Origin: Polytrichum commune
Lineage: Eukaryota > Streptophyta > Polytrichopsida > Polytrichales > Polytrichaceae
Direction: 5' to 3'
Assembly (NCBI GenBank): GCA_950295325.1
Contig: OX485806.1
Location: 49,347,169-49,411,168, forward strand
Length of the DNA stretch: 64,000 bases
Each line of letters opens with the position of its first letter. Position 1 is the first letter of the stretch. Of the stretch, positions 10,104 through 21,000 are shown piece by piece. The notes under the pieces are model-generated. The model was not told where the DNA came from and ran no database searches. It saw only the letters and a program-made list of their open reading frames with translations. The position numbers and the translations under genes were made by a program.

Positions 10104-11272
10104 GGATGGGGGATGCTGTAGATCTTCTTGAACGTAGTGTTCGCCTTGACAGGGGCTCGCCCATTCCGAAGCGCGTTGTACGTCAAGAAGACGAGGCTGA
10201 CCGCCCCCACCTATTTGTTTCCCGTGGCCTCGTTGATGGTCACGATCCCTTCCGTCTTGGCGGGCACGTAAGTGCTGTGGAAGATGCTGTACTCGAATTT
10301 GATCATCTTCTCGTACAGGTCGACTACAGCAGAGAGCTTTTCCTGCTCCACTATCCACAGCCAAACGTGAGGCTCCCTCATGTCCGGAGACTTGTGCTCC
10401 TTGAACTTGGCCATGAAGGGGTCGTAGAAAGGTATGTCCTTCCCCCCCTGCCTCGACGCACCGGGAATCCCCCTGAAATCGATCAGGGCAAATGGGCACC
10501 CCCGTCGATCCTCCCTCACCTCGGCCCTGCTCATGGTCCGGTCCCACTTGGAAAATGTCACCCTCTCCACTCCGGTTGTCACCAAACAAAATCTGGCCAC
10601 TCCTTCGAATGTGGCCAACCTCTTCCGCGCCAAAAAGCTTCTGTATTGCTCCACCTCCTGGGGATCCGTCTCGGTTTTCTTTGTCCTCTTGTTCCCCTTC
10701 TGCTTCAAAATGGAGGCGTGCTCCTTGACAAGACAACGCATTGAGGGTCCGGAGATGTTGTAGTCGACCTTGAACATCTTCCAGCTGGCCCAATTAATGT
10801 CCCCGTCGGCTAGGATGAGTGCGTACTCTGGTATTAGGGTGCTCAACTCCCTCATTGCAGCAGTCTTCAGCTTGCGGTGTTCGCACCATTCTTTGATGGA
10901 ATACGTGTCGGGCTTGTGTCTTGGCCTCTTCAAAAATATCTTCGGGTATGGGATGGTTCTTCCCACTGTGTTCCCAAGAAGATGCACCGCGCACCTCTGC
11001 AACTCGGACTCTGTTAACCCTTGAAGGGACCTGAAGAACTCCCTCAGTAGTGGAGGGGCCTCCCCGGTCTTCTCCGCGCTGTACTTCTCCTCGGTGTCGG
11101 GGTTGACCAGATCGCCCGAGCTGTGCGCATCAAAAAATTGTGTCCACAACTCCCAAGTGTCCATGTTGCAACAGATGAGGCGGAGCTCACCCTTGAGCTC
11201 CAGGACAAACTTGGTTGTTGTAGACTTCATGTCGATGGAGGAGAACTTGTCCACCATCGCGTCGCAGAATGC
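10104..11272 (-). pseudogene. Main part of the split exon of the ParB-like gene, with an in-frame TAG
   Basis: It begins at a CTGCAG acceptor (minus strand) and reads about 390 codons, mostly helical, charged sequence with several Trp (CNMDTWELWTQFFDAH, EHASILKQKGNKRTKKTE, EPHVWLWIVEQEK). The frame is interrupted by one TAG at 10211-10213 and then continues in the same frame (GAVSLVFLTYNALRNG) to the retrotransposon target site. I do not recognise the domain. The TAG and the element insertion both argue that this allele no longer makes the full protein. Confidence 0.65.
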
Positions 11273-11393
11273 CTGCAGCAAGAAAGACATCAGTAACGCA
11301 CAAAATACGAACGCACGTTCGTAAATTTGAATGTCAAAGAACTTGAAATTTTGAATGTCAAAGATATTTACGAACGTTCGTTCGTAAACTCAC
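11273..11393 (-). other. Intron with two palindromes
   Basis: The minus-strand donor GTGAG is followed immediately by a palindrome (11367-11388, centre tt). A second lies at 11304-11325 (centre ca), and the intron ends TTGCTGCAG. The two sites make up about 36% of this 121-bp intron. The GTGAG donor leads straight into the palindrome arm. Confidence 0.8.
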
Positions 11394-12688
11394 CTTCCAT
11401 TGTGGAGACGGCGTCTTCGTGTTCTCCCTTTCTTTAGGGGGGCACCCGTGGGCGACCCAGACGTCCCTTGCAGCCACTATGTTGGCTGCCCACGACGCCT
11501 CGAAGGCCTTGATCTTGTTGCCAGAGTTGAGGAAGGTGGATATCTTCCGCAGTTTGTCCCAATCGTCCGACCACACCAAGAACGCCTTCCAGTAGCGCAA
11601 GTCCTCCTTCAGCTCATGCTGGAAGTTGTCGTCCTTGAGAATTATCTGGGACGCCTTTAAGCTGTGTTGGCCATCTATGATCCAGAACTCTCCATTCTGG
11701 ATCCGTGGCCAGTCCTTCTCCGTCGGACGGGATGTCAGCCCTTTCGGCATGACGCAGACGGTATGCCTGTCCCACTTGACGTTGTTCATTAGATTATTTA
11801 TCTGCCACTTCACACCACCGCTTTCGCGAGAGCGAACCACCCATTTGTTGGGGGACATCTCGCACTTGAAACAGTCCACGTTGAATGTGAAGTGGCGTCC
11901 CATGGGCCAGCAATCCTTCGAGTAGTTGTTGAAGTCTCGAAGGATCCTCATGGCCTTCACAGCGTCAGGGTTCTCACCCTTTTTCAAGGGGGTGGGCATT
12001 ACGACAGGCAAGGTCACCTCTGCGGTCTCCGTTACTCCCGATTTCTCCATCTCCTCCTTTGTCCTCTTCGATGGCGTGGAGTGTCTACTGGGGCCCTCCG
12101 TCGCCCTGCTAGCGGAAGGCACAGGCCTGGGTGCACTTCTAGATCTACTGCCCCTGATGTGGATGGTTTCTTGGGGCTCGTCTTCTTCTTGTTTGCCTCA
12201 GTGACCACACTGTTGTATTTGGAGATGTTCAATGCAAGGGCGGTCAATTTCCTTGCCGTCCAGTATGGGCTCAACGCATATTTGGAGAAGAGGCCGTCCA
12301 GGTCGAAGTGTTTGGCATCTTCCGCTACGTTATTGGTGGCGTATTGGTAGGAGAAGGTATTTTTCTGAAAATGCAACAAGAGGTTGATATGATCCTTCTT
12401 GTTCTTCATGTCCAGAATTACATACTCCCCCTGGGCCTCTATGGACTCTATCTCCCACGTCTTCATTTGAACCCACTGTTCGGGCTGGTCCGGTCTTGTC
12501 TCCAGCTCGTAGGTGAAGCGCATGCAGAAGAGGTCGTCCCCGATCTTCTCTGGCAGTGCCGTCCACTCCCCCATGAAGTCTTCCTTGGGGACATAGTTGT
12601 CGTTGCCGTTATCGTCTAACACCGACTCTGGGAGGCCATCGACCTTCACCGCGAACATCTCAATGGCACTTCTGCTTGATCTTGCCAT
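11394..12688 (-). pseudogene. 5' exon of the ParB-like (DGQHS) gene, with a frameshift
   Basis: ATG at 12688 directly follows a TTGCAG acceptor, so an untranslated upstream exon is likely. Residues 1 to about 175 form an unrecognised domain (EDFMGEWTALPEKIGDDLFC). A lysine/serine-rich linker follows, where the frame shifts between about 12160 and 12122. The second half (open to 11394) has a ParB-like signature: CVMPKGLTSRP, then FWIIDGQHSLKASQII, then RKISTFLNSGNKIKAFEASW. The DGQHx motif is typical of ParB/DGQHR-type nucleotide-binding nuclease-like folds, which bind DNA or CTP in bacteria. The biochemical role here is unknown. The shift may be a mutation or a missed small intron. Confidence 0.7.
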
Positions 12689-12716
12689 CTGCAATAGAAT
12701 ATAAACAATTAGTGAC

Positions 12717-12738
12717 TTTACGAACGAACGTTCGTAAG
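12717..12738. repeat. 22-bp palindrome upstream of the ParB-like start codon
   Basis: Centre aa. It lies about 30 bp upstream (minus-strand sense) of the ATG exon, in the inferred 5' intron. Confidence 0.9.
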
Positions 12739-12799
12739 TGACATGCATATCCCACAGACTACGCAGTGTTAATGCGTTTTTGCAATTGATGTAATTATA

Positions 12800-13072
12800 T
12801 TTACGAACGTTCGTTCGTAAATGAGGGGTTGCAAGATCATATAAATTTTTAGTATTGAGTTTACGAACGAGCGTTCGTAAATGAGGGGTTGCAAGATCAT
12901 ATAAATTTTTAGTATTGAGTTTACGAACGAGCGTTCGTAAAAGATATGAAGATCAAAGAGACTACTCGTCATGAATGTGTTTGTAATATATTTGGTTATT
13001 TTTACGAACGATCGTTCGTAAAAGATATGGGTTTTATAGATTTGGATTCATTTACGAACGTGCGTTCGTAAG
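12800..13072. repeat. Palindrome cluster including three ~60-bp tandem units
   Basis: Palindromes at 12800-12821 (tt), 12860-12881 (ag), 12920-12941 (ag), 13001-13022 (at) and 13051-13072 (tg). Units starting at 12800 and 12860 are 60-bp tandem copies whose non-palindromic part is identical while the centre differs (tt versus ag). The third palindrome begins a partial unit. Confidence 0.9.
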
Positions 13073-13233
13073 TATGTCCATTTGGTCTATCTTTTCGGAC
13101 ATTTGGTTGATTTATCTTTCGTAAGTACATGTGATTTGTCTTATTGGTGTTCGCAAAATTATATTTGTTCTTTAGATATTCATAGAGGTTCATATTAAAG
13201 TTAAGGTTCCTTCTGAGTGATATTTTGAGTATA

Positions 13234-13408
13234 TTTACGAACGTGCGTTCGTAAATATAGATCATTTCAAAGAACGTGGAGTGCGTATTTACGAACGCAC
13301 GTTCGTAAATGGAGGTTCGGTATGCAGTGTATGTCCATTTACGAACGAGCGTTCGTAAATGGAGGTGGGTATGCAGTGTATGTCCATTTACGAACGAGCG
13401 TTCATAAA
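13234..13408. repeat. Palindrome cluster with ~50-bp tandem units
   Basis: Palindromes at 13234-13255 (tg), 13288-13309 (ca), 13338-13359 (ag) and 13387-13408 (ag, one arm mutated to TTCATAAA). The last three are spaced 49-50 bp apart with the shared spacer AATGGAGGT...GCAGTGTATGTCC. Confidence 0.88.
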
Positions 13409-13859
13409 TGTGATGGTTTTGGGATCCCCTGTCCGTACATATATGTATTCGTATATATACGTATATGTATATAACTCACTTATTAGCTACTCTGCTTGCA
13501 GCCGTGCCTGCAAAATTTTGGTCAGAATGATGCAAATCTTCAATCATAAAGCAATTGAGATGCATAATGAGATGCAGAATGAAACATGAAGAAGAAAGTG
13601 ATAATTCACATTGCATGTAACAAAAGAAATTGAATTCAAGAAGCAACATTTTCAGAATGTAAGAGGAGTTGGAAAGGATAACAAATTACATTGAAATGTT
13701 GCACACTTCAAACCCTGCTTCTTCTCTCTCTGAAAATCCCAGAAATCCTCACAACTGCACACTCAATTGCCTTTCAAATGCACACTCAGATTACTCTCTA
13801 ATGTAGACCTCAAGCCTTCACAGCTTATATACAAACCCTAGTATACTCCGATGTACACA

Positions 13860-14200
13860 AAACTCACAACCTTGTAGCTCTCAAGCTTCTGAACTCTTAA
13901 GCAAACCCTTAACTCTCAAGCTTCCCTAAACTCTCAAGCTTCACTTCCGAAGCTTCCCTAAACTCTCAAGCTTCAACTCCGAAGCTTCCTTAAACTCTTA
14001 AGCTTCTAAAGATCACCCTCAAGCTCTCAATCCGAAACTTTGAAGCTTTCCTACTCAAGCTCTCAAGCTTTTGAAACTCACAAACTCTCACACTGAAAGC
14101 TTTCACAAACTCACAAGCTTTCACAATGAAAGCTTTCACAAACTCAAAAGCTTTCACACAAGCTTTCAATCTGAAATCTCTCAAAACTTGCAACAAAACT
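13860..14200. repeat. Degenerate CTCAAGCTT-type simple repeat
   Basis: Irregular reiteration of AAGCTT, ACTCTCAAGCTTC and AAGCTTTCACAAACTCA. It gives artefactual minus-strand open frames rich in KAF/SL repeats. Confidence 0.75.
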
Positions 14201-14369
14201 AATTTAAAACTTCAAGACTAAAAAAAGCAAGAGCTTCGCTCTCTAAGCGCTCCGCTCCTCCTCTCCTCGAAATGACAAATGAGGAGAAGAGGAAGGGGCG
14301 CGGGGAGGTAGGTACGCTGCTAGGGTTTCCCAGCACCTGCCACGTGGCACAACTCCACTGGCTAGGGCT

Positions 14370-14452
14370 GGGAGGGAGATGGGATGGGATGGTATGGGAG
14401 GTGATGGGAAGGGATGGGATGGGATGGGATGGGATGGGAGATGGGAGATGGT
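14370..14452. repeat. GGGAT/GGGATG microsatellite
   Basis: Runs of GGGATGGGATGGGATG with variant TATGGGAGGTGATGG units. Confidence 0.85.
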
Positions 14453-15000
14453 TGTATATTGGAACCCTTCATGTTATTCTCATGCTTTGACATATTTATA
14501 TGTAATGGACGCGTTTAGGGCATTAACTTGAAAAGCTTAGTTCAAATACATGAATTTTACTCGTTTTATTTCCTTAGTAACTCTACATTTGGATTCCTTG
14601 TAAACATATTTTAGGAAAATATGCTCAGTTAATTCGTAATAAACAATGCATGTCATTTCCTAGGTTGTCAATGTAGAATCCACCCCCAAAGATATGTATA
14701 TGGTGTTTTAAAATATAGTTTATGTAAGAGCTAGATATCTTTCAATTAATTCGATGGTTCCTCAAATAAATATTACATGCAAAAAAGAATTCATAATAAT
14801 ATGAGATTGCGTAGAGTTGCTATACGATAGGATGTCAATTCAAGTTCCAATATTAGGTGTTAGCTTGAACTAATGCATTTCTGGAGTGGTCAACTATTTT
14901 GCTAGCATCAACTACGAGCTTGCGATGAATGAAGTTAGTGCAATTACAAGGGTTTTTGAGGAGTCAATATTATTTGTGTGTGTAATGTATCCTAGTAACA

Positions 15001-15095
15001 ATCTAAAACCTAAACCCAAATACCACATACACAACTTTCACAAACCCTAAACCCCTAAACCCTACCCCCAAACCCTAACCCTAAACCCTACATCC
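15001..15095. repeat. Interstitial telomere-like tract
   Basis: About ten imperfect CCCTAAA, CCCTAA and CCCCTAAA units. The plant-type (Arabidopsis-type) repeat supports a plant genome. The tract is short, degenerate and flanked by ordinary sequence on both sides, so it is not a chromosome end. Confidence 0.75.
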
Positions 15096-16069
15096 CTGTA
15101 TCTTTTTATCTTACCAACCTTTCTTATATGTGGCCATGTTGTTTTCTGAGGGCAGGTCAAATTGGTCTACCAATGTTGGTTGGATGGAGAATGCTTAATT
15201 CCGTTCATAACAACTATAATAATTGATAATGATGCCAATTGTCATTTTCACATTCCAAATTAATAGATTTGAGATAAAACTTTGGTTTAGGTGATAAGTG
15301 AAATTTCAAATATTCTCACTTTCACCTTAATAGTTCTGAGTGAAATTTCATCACACAATCCACGATCTTATTATAATAACATGCATGTCTTAAGACTTCA
15401 ATTTATATCAACACTTTAAGCTATGATGATGCACATCTTTCTCATAGGATGCAAAACATATATTAATTGTAAGTACATACTATTGTATGCACCATTCCAA
15501 ATTAATAGTGCATTTCCCCAAACCCTAAAAGTCTATTTCCAATAGGACCTCAACTCATTTAATCATGTGTCAACTTAAACTAACAATCGAACAATGCATT
15601 CAACTATAAATATCACCAATGATCTAATAAACATTTAACCAATGTGTATCCGTACCCTTACAACAAGTGGACGAAAATTCAATTTCCAATAGGACGTCAT
15701 ACACATAATAATTGTAACTATGATTCAACGATACGGTAGCTAGTATGGTTTCAAGTCTCAATGATCATTACGCTATCATACTATGCAGCATTACAAATTG
15801 ATTAATCCTTCCTACTCATGCCATTTTAATTCCTTATTTTCACATCTAGATACCATTTGAAAGAAGACCTAACTTACATATATTATTAGGTATAATTAGT
15901 TCATAGTGTCCTCAATCTACCCTAGTGCAAGCCATTATGGATTAACCCGATTTTTTAATTGTATTTATGCACTTGGTGACCATATTACGGTCATTTTTTC
16001 ATGTGAAACATATGATACCTATAATTTTAGGGGCGTCCGCAACATGTTTCTTAGCCACTCTGACCTCAT

Positions 16070-16073
16070 TGTG

Positions 16074-16116
<43 letters not shown>
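16070..16116. repeat. (GT)n/(AT)n microsatellite
   Basis: GT repeats grade into AT repeats. A second (AT)n tract lies at about 16230-16255. Confidence 0.9.
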
Positions 16117-16643
16117 CTATGACTTTGACATTCATAACTTTATTAGGCATCAATTGTCAATTAACTTGGACTTCATACCTTAGTCGCAAATCATTAAATA
16201 TTCAATGTTAACCATCTCCATATTTAGACATTATGTATATATATATATATATATGTATATACATATATTTCGATGAGACCTTGGTCACAACTAAGGTGTG
16301 CAACCGATTTATATATTTTCAATATGTTGGCGTGCATGCAAGGCATGTTCCATACATGACAGTGCTATTTATATAATTCCGCATGGATGGAATGGGAGAT
16401 TGTTAGGTCAAAGAAGGCGGCGGGAATCCGCTTTTTAAAGAGCATCCAAGGGATTTTGAACCAGCGGGGTGAAGTACTTAAAGCTCTTCCCCCCACAACA
16501 AAGCTCTTTTCAGCGGCACATGCAAGTGTGCGCTCTACAGACCTCACCGAACGCGCTAAAGCCATTTCGTGTGCGCCAACCCTACACCACCCAGGTACAG
16601 TACAGGCTGTACCTACCGCATATACCGCCGTAAATACCGGAAC

Positions 16644-16665
16644 TTTACGAACGCACGTTCGTAAA
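16644..16665. repeat. 22-bp palindrome, left of tandem array
   Basis: Centre ca, perfect outer arms TTTACGAACG and CGTTCGTAAA. Confidence 0.9.
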
Positions 16666-16717
16666 GATGAAGAGCTTCAGGTTTAGACAAACGATTCGGA
16701 CCTGGACATGGCAAGGA

Positions 16718-17275
16718 TTTACGAACGCGCGTTCGTAAATTCCACATGAGAGCATGTTCTGGATTGAGCTACTCATATGGATAGTCACATGCACGTAATC
16801 CATCTCAGTTATTTACGAACGTGCATTCGTAAATATGCCTTCGAGGATCATACATACATATTTGACCCGTATCTATTGGTACCTGATGGTCGGTAATTTT
16901 ACGAACGTGCGTTCGTAAATCCCACAGGAGATCATGTTTTGGATTGAGCTACTCATGGATAGTCACATGCACATCATCCATGGCATTTATTTACGAACGT
17001 GCGTTGATAAATATGCCTTCGAGGTTCATACATACATATTTGACCCTTGTCTATTGGTATCTGATGGTCGGTAATTTACGAACGTGCGTTCGTAAATCCC
17101 ACATGAGAGCATGTTCTGGATTGAGGTACTCATATGGTTAGTCACATGCACTTAATCCATGACAGTCATTTATGAACGTGCGTTCGTAAATATGCCTTCG
17201 AGGATCATACATACTTATTTGACCCGTATCTATTGGTACCTGATGGTCGGGAATTTACGAACGTTCGTTCGTAAA
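16718..17275. repeat. ~178-bp tandem array, two palindromes per unit
   Basis: Palindromes at 16718-16739 (cg), 16812-16833 (tg), 16898-16919 (tg), 16990-17011 (tg), 17075-17096 (tg), 17169-17190 (tg) and 17254-17275 (tt) alternate between two spacers. One contains GCATGTTCTGGATTGAG, the other ATGCCTTCGAGGATCATAC. Like-to-like spacing is 177-180 bp, giving three units. The palindromes are better conserved than the spacers only in part: three of the seven have one or two arm substitutions. Confidence 0.9.
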
Positions 17276-17341
17276 TACATGTCATTATTGTCTACGCATC
17301 CAGCAACACATCTTCATTCATGCACATCAGTATGGCAGTAA

Positions 17342-17447
17342 TTTACGAACACAGAATAGCAAGAAAAATATGCTCATCGCTCGTCCGTGAAGGATGTGAA
17401 GGATGTGAACACGGGGTCGCACCCATTTACGAACGTCCGTTCGTAAA
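17342..17447. repeat. Palindrome half-site and one full 22-bp palindrome
   Basis: A lone left arm (TTTACGAACA) sits at about 17343; a complete palindrome with centre tc is at 17426-17447. Confidence 0.8.
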
Positions 17448-17706
17448 TGGGTAGGTACGCAAAAGTCAACATAATCAAATTCACAATATGGAGGTGCTCA
17501 GTGTTCAAAATATTGTTGGAGTTGATTCAGGCATCATCTGCAGATTTACTAATTTTGTACGTATGGACAAGTGTTCTCTTGTGAGAGTATATCGCGCAGG
17601 TTCCTAAGTCAACATGGTACTTTGACCTACAAAACCGATATTCCTCAGGGTGCTCTCATTTGAGGGATCTCGAAGGCCGCCGGATGTACATGGAGAAGTT
17701 ACTGAG

Positions 17707-17728
17707 GTCACGTACGCGCGTTCGTAAA
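17707..17728. repeat. Last (rightmost) 22-bp palindrome
   Basis: Centre cg, left arm degraded (GTCACGTACG), right arm CGTTCGTAAA intact. I found none in the remaining 46 kb. The flanking sequence (AACAGCAGGGCCCTCCT) resembles minus-strand sequence near 1345, suggesting a second decayed copy of the end of the ParB-like gene region at 17.6-17.85 kb. Confidence 0.75.
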
Positions 17729-18050
17729 TGCATGTGGCGTTCTCGAATTTCTGATCTCGTCGTCGGTTGTATGGAGACATGCGCTGGTCCGAACAGCAGG
17801 GCCCTCCTGGACGACTAACGAGTGTTCTCCTCTTTGTCCATGTATTGTTTACATTAGTGAACAACCTAGACGTATGCTTAAAACATTTTTTTGGGACGCG
17901 CGTTCATCTTTGTGCGTGAGGTTCTCCAATGGTGCACCAAAATTTGTTTGTCAATTTTGGGCCATTTATCTCCACATATATTTTATCCTCTCTTGTATGC
18001 ATTGCGGTGGTGGTTGCGTTGATCATTTCCTGGTGGTTGGTCTAGACTGT

Positions 18051-21000
18051 ATGGCGTTGCATGTGGGTGATAGTTCATTGGAGTTGTCGACGTATGCATC
18101 GTCATCCGATGCTGAATGTGAACTGTCTTCCCCGTCGGCAGATAGTATTGGTGTGCCAAACGTGAGGGGGGTGTTTGTGGATACATCCTCCCATGAATCT
18201 TTGGAAGTCCACGAACAATCTCTCCATTCCGGAGATGACCACGATGACATTCCGTTGTGTGCCGGTTTCGGGAGGGAGCAATGGGTTGGCCTTGATGTCG
18301 TTCTAGTCAACGAGGTTGGTGTCCCGGTGGCAGATGGCATATGTAGAAACTCCAATCCCCGTGATTGTGTCGATGCCAACGCCCTAGGTCTCGATGATGT
18401 TGGCGTGTGCATCTTGAACTCTTTGCTTCCGGTAGAGGTCCCGGTGACATGGAGATTTTCCTTGCGTCGATGGCCGCTTCGTCAAGTTCTACATGAGGAA
18501 GTGAGTTTGTGGGATCATGAGCGGTGGCATAAGCAAACACAATTAGCTTTGTTGGCCACAACACGTCCTCGCAAAGGCCTCCGTAGATATGATTCAAACC
18601 GTGTGCCTCGCGGAGATAAGGAGTGTCGACGGGATCGGCTTTTGGGGGACGAATCTATCCGTCTAGTGTCCGGCAAGGATTGTTGCGCGAGGAAATGTTG
18701 CCAATTTTTCCCGCGGGAGAAAATTAGATCTCTGCGTCAAGGGATGTGGCTTGCGGATTTTCGTATGAGGTCGGCTAAGAAACTCGAGGTCCACAGAAAT
18801 TTGCACCTTGATACCCATGGGCATAAGGTGGTGACACTTGAGAATGTTGATGTGTGTTGTACAGCGTGGTATACCATCCACGCCGTCTCCAAGGCTGACT
18901 TTTATAGGTTTTGAAAGTATTCATCGTTGGGTTGCCGCTCTCGATTTCATGGCAACTTGGGCACAAAGAAACCTAGGGAGGCTACATTGCAAGCGTCCGC
19001 GACACTATCCACCATCATAGTGCCATTGGCCGATGCAATGCCCCACAAAACGAGGACATTGTCGTCAGGGGAGAAGGTTGTTCAAATGGTGGTGCCCACG
19101 GGCACAAAATGGAAGAACATCTTAACGGACATCAATGAAGTGGGTTGCATAGCGGGATGTGGGCCCATTTCTTTGTCCAAGTTGAGTGTGATTAAAAACC
19201 AGCAGTTTGCGGAATACATTCTGAAAAGACCCGGGGACAAGTTCGCTAGATGTACGACGTGTGAAAAATACAAAGGTCTTCGAGACGCCCACCCCATAGG
19301 CACTGAATCTCATTCCAGACACCAGAAAAAATATATTGAACATGTCAACAATCAAGAGGCACACCGTCAAGATTACTATAAGAATCGTGCTCTATCCATA
19401 ATAAGGCCCACAGAGGTTCTAACAGTCATCCATGATAAAATGGACCACGCCAAAACCGCATGCCCTTGTTATGCACGCAAAATAAAGGCCACGGATGGTC
19501 TCTTCAAGTTGCCCGTAGCTGTCACAGGTTTGTATGAAATCACAACTACGTGTTTAAAGTCTATCCAATTTTCTTGGGTGTGTTTGGCAAATGTCCAACT
19601 CCATACATCCGTTTAGTGGTTATTTGATTATTTTGGTCACGCATCGTTTGTTTTTTCCAGGTATGATTGCCCACGGCCATGGGGACGTAAAGTATGCCCA
19701 TTATGGTTTGGACTTTTACCCTGGGGATGCTAACCACACGGTGGGTTCATTTGCAAAACTGTTGCGCGATCTTGAGAAGCCACCGGTACATTTTTCCCGT
19801 GCACTTTTTGATGGTTGTGGAACCACATCCCTTTATGAGGCAGTGCTTGCGGGGAAGGAGGTTTGTATGTCGTCATTGCCAGAACCACCCGGAGAGCCCA
19901 TTTGTGCAAAACCATTGCCTCCAACTCTCCACGTTCAACTTGATAATTGTACGAAGGACAACAAATGTCGATACGTATTTTGTTTTTGGTCATTGCTCGT
20001 GGCGAAAGGAATCTTCAAGGAGGTGTTTGTGTCTTTCTTGATGGTGGGACATACACACGACGACATTGATGCATCATTTGGACGGTGGAGCATGAAGTTG
20101 CATGAAGAAGATTTTCCAACCATACCTCTTCTTATGAAATCGTATATGGATTTGGACCATATGCCAGTAATTCCGCACTTGATTGAGGAAGTACCAGATT
20201 TCAAGGCCTTCATCAAGCCATACATGTTGAAGGGAGGGGACCGTTTGGTGGGGCATACCAAAGCACAACAATTCCGATTTTATATGAGGGACGATGGTCT
20301 CCCGGCCATGCAATTCAAGCTTTTGTGCACATCTCCTAATTGGGGCCCGGATGATGGTATACTCGTATGGCGTCAAGACAATGATGGAAAATGTTTGGTC
20401 CCGGATGGGGAACCAAAGCCTTGCAAACCCGAACCCATGAGGAATGGGCCGGAAATCATCAAAGGCATATCCGGATTCATTGAATATTGGAAAGAGTTGT
20501 GCGAGGAGGACATCACAAGACGTGTTAGAGATACCCATGAACCGTTGATCGCGTATTGGGATCGCATTCGCTCAGCCTTGATGACACTTGGTGGCGACAC
20601 CCGTACGACTTTGACACAAGGATTTTGGCCACAAAGTCGTTTGACGGTTGTCGAGTCCGATACTATGTTTTTCAGCAATGGAGACGTTCGTGAAGAGTTC
20701 GCAATGGACGAGCATTACGTTGGCCCTGCCCGCAATCGACCGGCACCGTCGTTTCGTGTAGGTGTTGATTGCCATGAAGGGTATTTGGTCCTCGTACGAG
20801 CAGGGGATGAGGAGCATCCCAAGCCAATTTGGTTGGTAAAAGCATTGTCTTCACCCAATTTTGTTCGAACTAGCCCCAACTTTCGTCAAATTGAGGTGGA
20901 ATATTGTCGTCCAAGCACTAAAGACCACAACGTGCTCCGCACTTATTTAGGTTGGGACACCAAAAAGAATTTTAAGTGGACAGTGGACTCAGCGTACACA

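Larger units (their letters stand above)
13409..16640. other. AT-rich DNA without a recognisable gene
   Basis: No open frame in this 3.2 kb has domain-like sequence. It contains low-complexity tracts listed separately, scattered AT-rich stretches and no palindrome. I see no RNA gene. Confidence 0.6.

Noticed and set aside
13990..14196. KAF-repeat open frame
   Set aside because: Product of the CTCAAGCTT simple repeat; no gene-like composition.
15001..15095. Chromosome end
   Set aside because: Tract is under 100 bp, degenerate, and flanked by ordinary sequence on both sides.
826..17728. CRISPR array
   Set aside because: Repeats are short palindromes with irregular spacing or identical spacers, in intron-containing plant DNA with no cas genes.
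826..17728. Palindromes as transcription terminators
   Set aside because: They lie inside introns and coding exons, have no T-run rule, and the genome is eukaryotic.
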